A stretch of 64,000 nt of DNA, from assembly GCA_020636435.1 (NCBI GenBank), contig JACJXX010000001.1:1364001-1428000 (forward strand), written 5' to 3'. Below the pieces are notes generated by a model. It did not search any database and was not told the DNA's origin. It saw only the letters and a program-made list of their open reading frames with translations. How positions within the stretch are numbered: the stretch's first letter is position 1; every line of letters starts with the position of its first letter. The stretch is from Lewinellaceae bacterium (GTDB lineage Bacteria; Bacteroidota; Bacteroidia; Chitinophagales; Saprospiraceae). This document shows, piece by piece, positions 9,461 through 17,700 of the stretch. Position numbers and translations under genes: made by a program.

Positions 9461-10426
9461 TCACCCCTTCTCCCCTTCCCAGTCATACCCGAGGTGGAAC
9501 AAAGCGTCGCCCTGGCTCACGACCGGCGCATTATTGTGGCCGATGAGGTAGCCTTCCCGCGGAGCGATGACTTTGATGGAGCCGTCGCCGTAAGGATCGT
9601 TGATGATGCCGAGCACTTCCCCTTTGTAAATCCGGTGGCCCGAGCATTTATTCCAGAGAAACATGCCGGCGCGGGGGGAGCGAATCCAGGTCGTCTTGCG
9701 GAAGGCCAGCGTCTGCTCCGGCACAGGCGCCGCTTCCGCTACCATGTCCTGAGCAAAGAGCAGGCGCTGGATGCCGGCCAACCCCTTTTCAATGGAAAAT
9801 CCGTCGTAGCGCAGGCTTTCTCCTCCCTCGAAGACCAGGACGGGTTTACCCTGCTCGTGGGCTACCCTCCGGAGAGATTTGGGAATGGTCGGTTTTATCA
9901 CCAGGTAAGGCGGGGCAAAGGCCCGGGCCAGGTTTTCGCTCTTCTGGTCGCCCCGGGTATAGCGTATTTGCGGATAATTGTAGTGGCTTTGCCCGCCGGT
10001 GTGAAAATCAACCACGACATCGGCCAGCGGCAGCACCTTTTTCGTCAGCATGCGGGCGACGCGGGAGGCCAGCGACCCGTTCATGTTTCCAGGGAAAGAC
10101 CGGTTGATGTCCTTGCCGTCGGGCACTTCCCGGGAAAAGTTGATAAAGCCGTAAATATTGAGAATGGGAATGGCGATGACCGTTCCCCGGCGCAGGTTTT
10201 CAAACCGCCCCTCAGCTATCGCCCGCCGCACGATCTCTACGCCGTTGATCTCGTCGCCGTGAACGCCGGCCAGCACCAGCACCACCGGGCCCTCCAGCGG
10301 GCTGCGGTACACATGCGCCTGAATCTTGATCACATTTCCGGAAGGCAGACGGCCCACCGAAATCTTTACCACTTCCCGCTGACCGGGAGCGATTTCGACG
10401 TTGTGTATGGTGATGTTTGGCAACAT
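9461..10426 (-). CDS. Succinylglutamate desuccinylase/aspartoacylase-family zinc hydrolase
   Basis: 321 residues. The fold family (M14-like AstE/AspA) hydrolyses N-acyl amino acids or related amide bonds with one zinc. The ligand motif is H56-G-D-E59 in GVHGDEINGVE, and the third ligand is H142 in DFHTGG. Arg/Asn residues of the substrate pocket (DINRSFPG) are also present. It lies downstream of rimK on the same strand, separated by 137 bp that contain repeat A1. In many bacteria this hydrolase type is a neighbour of RimK-type glutamate ligases, so it may act on glutamylated products, but that is inference. The ATG at 10426 gives a sensible N-terminus. Confidence 0.85.
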   Translation of the reverse strand: MLPNITIHNVEIAPGQREVVKISVGRLPSGNVIKIQAHVYRSPLEGPVVLVLAGVHGDEINGVEIVRRAIAEGRFENLRRGTVIAIPILNIYGFINFSREVPDGKDINRSFPGNMNGSLASRVARMLTKKVLPLADVVVDFHTGGQSHYNYPQIRYTRGDQKSENLARAFAPPYLVIKPTIPKSLRRVAHEQGKPVLVFEGGESLRYDGFSIEKGLAGIQRLLFAQDMVAEAAPVPEQTLAFRKTTWIRSPRAGMFLWNKCSGHRIYKGEVLGIINDPYGDGSIKVIAPREGYLIGHNNAPVVSQGDALFHLGYDWEGEKG

Positions 10427-10440
10427 TTTTTAGGTTATTG

Positions 10441-10561
10441 CCTGGCGCAAAATTTTGTAGGCTTTTTCTGTCGGAACCCCTTCTCATTCCCCTCGGGAGG
10501 GGAAGGGTGGCTTACAAAATTTAGCGCCAGGCGTCATACAATCATGATGCTGAATAGTCAC
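10441..10561. repeat. Family A palindromic element, copy 1 (left outer arm missing)
   Basis: Inner arms CCTGGCGCAAAATTTTGTA (10441-10459) and its near-complement ending at 10531 enclose a CCCCTTC/GGGGAAGGG centre. The right outer arm, CATGATGCTGAATAGTCAC, ends at 10561. The outside sequences GGTTATTG (10433-10440) and GTTTATTG (10562-10569) match at seven of eight positions and may be a target duplication. The rimK stop codon falls in the right one. Confidence 0.8.
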
Positions 10562-10563
10562 GT

Positions 10564-11469
10564 TTATTGTTTATTGGCCTGGATATTGCGCAGTTCCCCG
10601 CAGCGCCGTTCGATGAATTCGATGATCTTGCCGGCCACGTCGACGCCGGTGACGCCTTCGATGCCCTCCAGCCCGGGCGATGCGTTGACCTCCATAACCA
10701 ACGGGCCCCGTTTCGAACGCAGGAAATCGACGCCGGCTACATCCAGCCCCAGCATTTTGACGGATTTGCAGACTAATTCCTCTTCCTTTTCGCTGAGGGC
10801 TGCCACCTCGGCGGTCGCCCCCCGGTGCAGGTTCGACCGAAACTCTCCTCCCCGCGCCTGGCGCTTCATGGTAGCCACCACTTCGCCGGCCACGACCAGG
10901 GCGCGGATGTCTGCGCCCCGGGCCTCGTGGATAAACTCCTGCACGATGATGCGCTCGCCCAGCCGCTGAAAGGCTTCTATCATCGATTCCGCCGTGCGGT
11001 AGGTATCCGCCAGCATGACGCCGTTGCCGTGGGTGCTTTCCAGCAACTTGATCACCACCGGCAGCCCGCCGAGTTCGCGGAGCAGGGGCATCAGGTCCTG
11101 CCCGGCAGCCACCGAGGCGGTGCGCGGCACTTCGACGCCGCAGCGCGCCAGCTTTTGCAGGCAGCGCAGCTTATCCCGCGATTGCAGGAGCGCCTCCGAG
11201 CGAGCCACTGTAAAGGACTGCATCATCTCAAACTGGCTGATGACCGAAGCACCCTGCAACGTCACCGAAGCGCCGATCCGGGGAATGATGGCGTCAAAAC
11301 GCTGCAGCTGATAATCGTTGTAGTAAATCTTCGGCTGCCCCCGGCCGACAACCAGCGTACAGCGGGTATGGTCGACAATATGCATGGAATGGCCCCGCTC
11401 CATGCCGGCCCGAACCAGGCTTTGAGTGGAATACAACTGCGGCCCCCGCGAAAGAATGGCGATCTTCAT
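10564..11469 (-). CDS. rimK: RimK-family alpha-L-glutamate ligase (ATP-grasp)
   Basis: 301 residues from the ATG at 11469 (MKIAILSRGP). A start at 11502 would add 11 residues that do not fit the family. RimK proteins add glutamate to the C-terminus of ribosomal protein S6 or make short glutamate chains, using ATP. The ATP-grasp core covers about residues 95-290: SRDKLRCLQKL, PVVIKLLESTHGNGVML (nucleotide lysine and glycine loop), VQEFIHEARGADIRALVV, and the Mg-binding VMEVNASPGLEGIEG near the end. It probably forms one transcription unit with the downstream zinc hydrolase. The exact acceptor substrate cannot be read from sequence. Confidence 0.9.
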   Translation of the reverse strand: MKIAILSRGPQLYSTQSLVRAGMERGHSMHIVDHTRCTLVVGRGQPKIYYNDYQLQRFDAIIPRIGASVTLQGASVISQFEMMQSFTVARSEALLQSRDKLRCLQKLARCGVEVPRTASVAAGQDLMPLLRELGGLPVVIKLLESTHGNGVMLADTYRTAESMIEAFQRLGERIIVQEFIHEARGADIRALVVAGEVVATMKRQARGGEFRSNLHRGATAEVAALSEKEEELVCKSVKMLGLDVAGVDFLRSKRGPLVMEVNASPGLEGIEGVTGVDVAGKIIEFIERRCGELRNIQANKQ

Positions 11470-11559
11470 AAACAAGATGAATCTAGGGTGGGCAAGATAC
11501 AAAATGTAAGTAAATGCCTTGCAAAAGCCTTAAAGTGCCAAAAAATTCATTTTTTTGAC

Positions 11560-11711
11560 CTAATTATTCAGCATGAGGCCTAAAATAGACCTGGTGCAAA
11601 ATTTTGTAGACTTTTTCCTGCTGGAACCCCTTCTCTTTCCCCTTGGAAGGGGAAGGGTGGCTTACAAAATTTTGCACCAGGCTCCAATTAACCATGTTGT
11701 TGAATAGTTAC
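11560..11711. repeat. Family A palindromic element, copy 2 (complete)
   Basis: Outer arms TAATTATTCAGCA (11561-11573) and TGTTGAATAGTTA (ending 11710) enclose inner 19-bp perfect arms CCTGGTGCAAAATTTTGTA (11590-11608) and 11663-11681, with a C/G-rich hairpin centre. TTTTTGAC occurs just outside each end (11552-11559 and 11712-11719), consistent with an 8-bp target duplication. The element separates the divergent rimK and protoporphyrinogen oxidase genes. Confidence 0.85.
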
Positions 11712-11734
11712 TTTTTGACTCAAAAAGAAGACTC

Positions 11735-13126
11735 ATGCCAAAGCATAAGCGAGCCGCAATTATCGGAGCGGGCATTTCCGGCCTGTGCACGGCCTACTGG
11801 CTGCAAAAAAACGGATTTGAGGTGCAGGTTTTCGAAAAAACCGGCCACGCCGGCGGGGTTATCATTTCCGAAAAAATCGATGGCTTCCTGGTGGACATGG
11901 GGCCCAACAGTACCCTGGAAACCTCGGAAGTGCTGAAAAACCTGGTGGAAGAACTGGGCCTTGCCGATCAGAAAGTGTACGCCAATGAGGCTTCCAACAA
12001 ACGGTATATCGTCAAAAACGGAGAGCTGATGGCCATCCCGATGTCTCTGCTTTCCTTTTTAAAGACTGATCTTTTTTCCTGGCGGGCAAAGTTGCGGCTG
12101 TTGCAGGAGCCCTTCCTCAAGCCTACGCTGGGCGACGACATTGCGCTGGCCGATTTTGTCCACCACCGGCTGGGCAGGGAATTCCTGGACTACGCCATCA
12201 ACCCTTTTGTCGCCGGGGTCTACGCCGGCGATCCCCGTTCGCTGAGCACGGCAGCCGGCTTTCCCAAGCTGTACGCCCTGGAAAAGAACTACGGCAGCCT
12301 GATCCGGGGCGCTGTATTGGGAGCAAGGGAGCGAAAAAAACGAAAAGAAGTAGCCAAGGACAGGGCTCGGATGTTCTCTTTCCGGGACGGGATGGAAACC
12401 TTTACAGATGCGCTGAAGGCAAAAATTGGATCCATAGAGTACCATACCACCGTCAGCAGCCTGAAGCAAAGCGGCGGCGGGTTCGAGCTGGAGGTGGAGC
12501 GGGAAGGCAAAAAAGAGGCGCTGGAATTCGACATCGCTGTCTGCTGCGCGCCTACGCACGCCCTGGCGCCTCTGCTGGCGGATATCGCTCCTGAACATAC
12601 GGCGCCTCTGGCGGAGGTTTCCTACCCCCCGGTGGCGGTAGTGTTCACTGCTTTCCGGGAAACGGACATCCAACGGGAACTGGACGGGTTCGGCTTTCTG
12701 ATCCCCGAGGTGGAAAAGCGGCAGATTCTGGGCAGCATCTGGAGTTCTGTCATATTTCCGGGCAGGGCGCCGGAAGGGCACGTTGCTTTTACTTCCTTCG
12801 TGGGCGGCACGCGGCAGCCGGACAACGCGCTTCTCCCCGAAGATCAGCTGAAGGCCCTCGTGCTGAGCGAGCTGAAAAGCCTGGTGGGCATTGCGGGGGA
12901 GCCCGTTTTGACAAAAATAAAGAAATGGGAAAAAGCCATACCGCAGTATAAGGTAGGCTACAAAAAGATCCAGGCCGTTTTCGACAAGCTGGAGGCGCAA
13001 TATCCCGGGCTGTACTTTGCCGGCAACTACCGGCGGGGGATTAGCGTGGGGGATAGCGTGTTGTCGGCTTTTGAGGTGGTGGAGCAGGTGTTAAGGCTTA
13101 ACAAGTTTTTCCCTGGAGAGCTATGA
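11735..13126 (+). CDS. hemY: Protoporphyrinogen oxidase (FAD-dependent)
   Basis: 463 residues. The enzyme oxidises protoporphyrinogen IX (or coproporphyrinogen III in some lineages) in late haem synthesis and is usually membrane-associated. The N-terminal dinucleotide fold is IIGAGISG (residues 9-16) with the FAD ribose Glu in VQVFEKTGHAGG. The GFLVDMGPNS segment and the C-terminal FAGNYRRGISVGDSV FAD-binding loop are typical of the HemY/PPOX family. An AAGAAG purine run lies just before the ATG at 11735. It is transcribed away from rimK. Other haem genes are not nearby. Whether the substrate is proto- or coproporphyrinogen cannot be decided by eye. Confidence 0.88.
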   Translation: MPKHKRAAIIGAGISGLCTAYWLQKNGFEVQVFEKTGHAGGVIISEKIDGFLVDMGPNSTLETSEVLKNLVEELGLADQKVYANEASNKRYIVKNGELMAIPMSLLSFLKTDLFSWRAKLRLLQEPFLKPTLGDDIALADFVHHRLGREFLDYAINPFVAGVYAGDPRSLSTAAGFPKLYALEKNYGSLIRGAVLGARERKKRKEVAKDRARMFSFRDGMETFTDALKAKIGSIEYHTTVSSLKQSGGGFELEVEREGKKEALEFDIAVCCAPTHALAPLLADIAPEHTAPLAEVSYPPVAVVFTAFRETDIQRELDGFGFLIPEVEKRQILGSIWSSVIFPGRAPEGHVAFTSFVGGTRQPDNALLPEDQLKALVLSELKSLVGIAGEPVLTKIKKWEKAIPQYKVGYKKIQAVFDKLEAQYPGLYFAGNYRRGISVGDSVLSAFEVVEQVLRLNKFFPGEL

Positions 13127-13138
13127 GAAACTTGTTAA
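13098..13138 (+). terminator. 11-bp stem spanning the hemY stop codon
   Basis: TTAACAAGTTT (13098-13108) pairs exactly with AAACTTGTTAA (13128-13138). The TGA stop at 13124-13126 lies in the loop, so the 3' coding sequence forms one side of the hairpin. No T-run follows. Confidence 0.45.
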
Positions 13139-13187
13139 ACCTTTATCTTACGCACTGACCACGAAACGGAACACTTTAGTTGTGATT

Positions 13188-13291
13188 AAAAAATAAGTTC
13201 GACCTTTGAGTCCTTGAATTGCAGGGCAGGCCGTTGGGCTTATTGGGGTAAAGGCCTCCCCTGCATTTCAAGGACGTCGAACTTATTTTTT
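13188..13291. repeat. 104-bp interrupted palindrome ending 3 nt before the transporter start
   Basis: Outer arms 13188-13203 and 13276-13291 are perfect 16-bp complements (AAAAAATAAGTTCGAC). Inner arms 13211-13226 and 13259-13274 pair with one mismatch. The right arm ends two bases before the ATG at 13294, so an mRNA starting upstream would carry a long hairpin over its ribosome-binding region. Confidence 0.75.
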
Positions 13292-13293
13292 AA

Positions 13294-14604
13294 ATGTTTA
13301 GCATGAGCCAAACCAATGACTTCCAACTCAACGACCGGCGCATCGTCAACGGCTGGGCCTTTTTCGACTGGGCCAACTCGGCCTTCGCCCTGGTGATCAC
13401 CGCGGCAATTTTCCCGGGCTATTACGTAGCTGTCACGGATGATGTCGTCCATGTTTTTGGCATCCAAATGTCCAACAGTTCGCTTTACGCCTACGCCATT
13501 TCCGGTTCCTATTTTATTATCGCTATTTTTTCCCCACTGCTCTCGGGCATAGCCGACTACGGCGGGCGGCGCAAGTTCTTCCTCAAATTTTTCACCATAA
13601 TGGGTTCCATTGCCTGCCTGTCGCTCTATTTTTTCAAGGGTATGGATCAGTTGGCAGTGGGCACCATAGGCTTCATGATCGCCATGATCGGCTTTGCCGG
13701 AGGGCTGGTTTTTTACAATGCCTTCCTGCCGGTGATCGTCACCGAAGACCAATACGACCGGGTGAGCGCCCGGGGCTTTTCCTTCGGCTATATCGGCAGC
13801 GTTATTTTGCTGGTCTGCAACCTGCTGATGATCACCTTTTACGATAAGTTCGGCTTTGCCGATCAGGGCGCCGCTACCCGCTTTGCCTTCCTCACCGTCG
13901 GCTTCTGGTGGATCGGTTTTGCCTTGATCCCCTTCAAACGGCTGCCCTCCGATGAGAAGCAGAAGGCCACGCCAGACCTCCTGAAGCGAGGCGCCCAGGA
14001 ACTCCGCAAGGTTTGGGGGAAAGTCAAACACCAGAAGAACATCAAACACTTCCTGTTCTCTTTCTTCTGTTACAGCGCCGGCGTGCAGACAGTGCTCTTC
14101 CTGGCCGCCACCTTTGCCGAGAAGGAGCTGCATTTCGCCACCGCCGAACTCATCGGCGTAGTGCTGATCCTGCAGCTGGTGGCCATCGTCGGAGCTACCT
14201 CCTTTGCCCGCTTATCCGAATGGAAGGGCAACAAAGTAGCCCTCGTCACCATACTGCTGATCTGGGTGGCCATCTGCCTGGTGGGGTACTTCGTGCAGGC
14301 CAAGGTGCAGTTCTACGGCATCGCAGCCTCGGTAGGCCTGGTCATGGGCGGCATACAGTCGCTCTCCCGTTCTACCTACTCCAAGCTCATCCCCGAGGGG
14401 ACCAAAGACCCTACCTCCTACTTCAGCTTTTACGACGTGCTGGAAAAGACGGCCATCATCATCGGCACCTTCTCGTTCGGCTTTGTCGAGCAGGTCACCG
14501 GCAGTATGCGGGTGAGCTTGCTGGTGTTGGGCAGCTTTTTTATTGTGGGGTTGTTGATCTTGTTGACGGTGGAGATTAAGCGGGCGGAGGTGGAGGGGGG
14601 ATGA
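13294..14604 (+). CDS. MFS transporter, UMF1/Atg22-like family
   Basis: 436 residues with about 12 hydrophobic membrane spans. The N-terminus NGWAFFDWANSAFALVI and the GIADYGGRRKFFLKF loop between early helices are typical of the UMF1 (Atg22-like) branch of the major facilitator superfamily. MGGIQSLSRSTYSKLIPEG and FSFYDVLEKTAIIIGTF in the second half are also family-typical. Transport substrate is unknown, and amino acid or small-molecule efflux is only suggested by distant relatives. Two starts are possible: ATG 13294 or ATG 13303 (MSQTNDF). The second leaves more room after the palindrome that ends at 13291. Confidence 0.88.
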   Translation: MFSMSQTNDFQLNDRRIVNGWAFFDWANSAFALVITAAIFPGYYVAVTDDVVHVFGIQMSNSSLYAYAISGSYFIIAIFSPLLSGIADYGGRRKFFLKFFTIMGSIACLSLYFFKGMDQLAVGTIGFMIAMIGFAGGLVFYNAFLPVIVTEDQYDRVSARGFSFGYIGSVILLVCNLLMITFYDKFGFADQGAATRFAFLTVGFWWIGFALIPFKRLPSDEKQKATPDLLKRGAQELRKVWGKVKHQKNIKHFLFSFFCYSAGVQTVLFLAATFAEKELHFATAELIGVVLILQLVAIVGATSFARLSEWKGNKVALVTILLIWVAICLVGYFVQAKVQFYGIAASVGLVMGGIQSLSRSTYSKLIPEGTKDPTSYFSFYDVLEKTAIIIGTFSFGFVEQVTGSMRVSLLVLGSFFIVGLLILLTVEIKRAEVEGG

Positions 14605-14705
14605 AGGGTGATGTGGTGTCCCGTCCTGATTTAGGTTTGTCTCGTCCTAAAATAAGTTTACATTCCTTTTTCTTTATATTTATTTTGAAGCAACCACCTG
14701 GATCG

Positions 14706-17700
14706 ATGCGCCTCAGCCGCCTTCACCAATTTTTGCGATGTTGCCTGCTGGCCACCCTCCTGTCGGGGGTAAACGGAGCGGCAGCGCAGGCTGATCCTGA
14801 AACTCAAGGTGCCCATCAAAGGCCTTTCGGTAAGTGGATCAGCCCCGACTCGGTGGCAAAACCCATCGTTGTAAAGGCAGCAATGCCCAGGGTGGCCCCC
14901 GCTCATCCCAACATACACCCGGTAGGCGCCCCTATCAGAGTGGCTATTCCCAAGAAACTCACTGTAATTACTCCTGGCGAGAACGGCATTCTCCCGCCCG
15001 ATACCATCGAAGTGGAAAGCAAGGCCGTACCGGCGCTTCATCCGGAGCCCATACCGGCCCTGCCGCCTCAGCGGAGTGAAGAAGCGGCATACGATATTTC
15101 CTGGCTGAATAACAACCATGGGTTGAGTTCCAATAATGTCAACCAGATTATTGAGGATAAGCGGGGCCACATTTGGATAGGAACCCTTAACAGTGGCGTC
15201 AACCGGTATGACGGCCGGAGCATCCTGACTTACACAGAAAAGGAAGGCTTTGGCGGGGAAGCCTATGTCATCGAGGAAGACCGCCGGGGCAACTTGTGGT
15301 TTGGGTGCGTTGGGGATGTCATCATCCGGTATGACGGGCGGCATTTTACCCATTATTCCCTGAGTGATGAGCACATCGGCAGTATATCCGGAATCCATGA
15401 AGACCGGCAGGGTAATATATGGTTCGGTAGCTTTACAGGAGGCCTTATCCGGTACGACGGCGTCTTTTTCACGCGTTATACGGACAAACATGGCCTGTTC
15501 AGCAACAATGTGCAAGCTATTGAAGAGGACCGGCGTGGGAACCTATGGGTTGGAACCGACAAGGGGTTATGCCGGTTCGACGGGAGGCGTTTTACCCGAT
15601 ACACGGAAAAGGAGGGCTTAGCCTGGAGGCTCATTCTGTCGCTCTGCGAAGACCGCCGCGGCCGGCTGTGGATCGGCACCTCGCGGGGCGCCAGTTGTTA
15701 CGATGGCAGCTCCTTCACCAATTACCCGGTTGATGAAACCTCGGACAGTCCTTATATCCGGAGGATACTGGAAGACAGCCGGGGGAACATCTGGTTTTCT
15801 GTTTTTGGTAAAGGGGTGGCCTGTTTTGACGGGGAACGCTTTACCTGGTTTACTAAAAACGAGGGAATGCATGGTAATCTGTTTAATTATTTGATGGAAG
15901 ACAGCCAGGGAAACATCTGGCTGTCGGGAGGGGGGCTGACGCGGCTGAACCCCCGGAGTTTCACGCGTTTCAATGGAACCGGAGAATTGACACTCGGCCG
16001 GGTCTTTTCCACTTATGGAGACCATTCCGGCAGCCTCTGGTTCGGAACCTCCCGGGGCGCTTTCCGGTACGATGGGGACAGCCTGGCCCTATTCTCGGCA
16101 GAAGAAGGGCTGGCACTCAGGAATATCCGCGCTATCACAGAGGACGGCCAAGGCCGTTTGTGGCTGGGGGGCAGCGGCGGCGCCGTCCGCTACGATGGCG
16201 AAAACTTCACGCACTACACCAGAGCCCAGGGATTGAGCAGCTATGTCGTATGGTCCATCCTGGAAGACAAACGGAGCGATATTTGGCTTGGAACGAATGA
16301 CGGAGGTGCCTGCCGGTTGGACGGCAGTAGTTTTACCCACTTCACCCAGGAGCATGGCTTAGGTGCAGATCAGGTCATCTGCCTCCTGGAAGAAAAGCAC
16401 GGAGGCCTGCTGTTGGGCACCTACGGCGGCGGAATTTCCAACTATAAGGAGAACCAGATCACCCCCTACCTGGAGCATGAAGGCTTCGAGAAGGCCGCTA
16501 TCAATTCCCTGTTCGAAGACAGCCGGGGAACGCTTTGGTTCGGGTCAGAAGGAATGGGCGCCTGTCGGCTGGACGGCAGCAGCCTGGCTGTGTATTCTTT
16601 AGAAGACGGCATCAGCAACAATTTTATCAGTGCCATACTCGAAGATGGCCGCCACAACTTCTGGCTCGGAACCGGTAGAGGAATCACCCTGATGGTGCCG
16701 GCGGAAGATAATACTTCATCGGGCCGTTTCACCAGGGACGGGCGGTTTCAATGCTTCTCCTTTGGCAAGGAAGATGGGTTGAATGCTATAGAGAACGATA
16801 TATCCGCTGTGGCTCTGGACAGCCTGAACCGCATCTGGTGGGGAACCGGCAATGGCGCCATTATGCTCGACTTGAATCAGTTCGAGCTGCCTTCCGAGCC
16901 GCCCCGGGTCATGCTGAACCATATCAGGGTGGAGCAGAAATATATAAACTTCCAGAGTTTAAGCGATACGGCTTACCAAAACAGGTTCTCCTTCGGAAAA
17001 GCGCTGAGTGAAGCGTTCGACAGCACCACCCCCTTCTTCAATTATCCGGCCACCCTGCGCCTGCCGCATCACATCAATGCCCTCTCCTTTCATTTTACAG
17101 GCATAGACTGGGCGGCATCCCACAAAATAAAGTACAGGTACTACCTGGAAGGCCTGGATGAGGGTTGGAGCGATCCCACAGCGGAGAACAAGGTCGACTA
17201 CCTCAACCTGCCCTTTGGCACGTTCACCTTTAAAGTTCAGGCCATAGGCGCCGCTCAGGTGTGGAGCGAACCGTTCGAATATCGTTTTACCATCCTCCCC
17301 CCCTGGTACCGCACCTGGTGGGCCTATGTGCTATTTGCCCTGTCCGGCGCGGGCCTCCTCTACGCCATCTGGCGCTACGAGCTGCGCCGCCAACTAGCCC
17401 AGGCCGAAGCCCGCCGCCTGCAGGAACTCGACGCCGTCAAGACCCGCCTCTACACCAACATCACCCACGAGTTCCGCACCCCGCTCACCATCATTCAGGG
17501 CACTGCTGCCCAACTGATGTCAAAAGTGGATTACGCGGTACGGGAAGAGTTGAAACGCATTCAGCGCAATGGCCAGCAACTGCTCCACCTCGTCAACCAG
17601 ATGCTCGACCTGGCCAAACTGGAAAGCGGCAGCCTGCCGGTCAACAGGAAACAGGGCAACATCATCCCCTTCCTGAAGTACCTGCTCGAATCTTTTCACT

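Noticed and set aside
9290..10969. 559-codon plus-strand frame opposite the zinc hydrolase and rimK
   Set aside because: It is an antisense shadow of two clear genes, runs through repeat A1, and has no family-like motif.
14601..14705. Start of the hybrid kinase at 14601
   Set aside because: It would overlap the transporter gene and place 35 residues before the signal peptide that begins at 14706.
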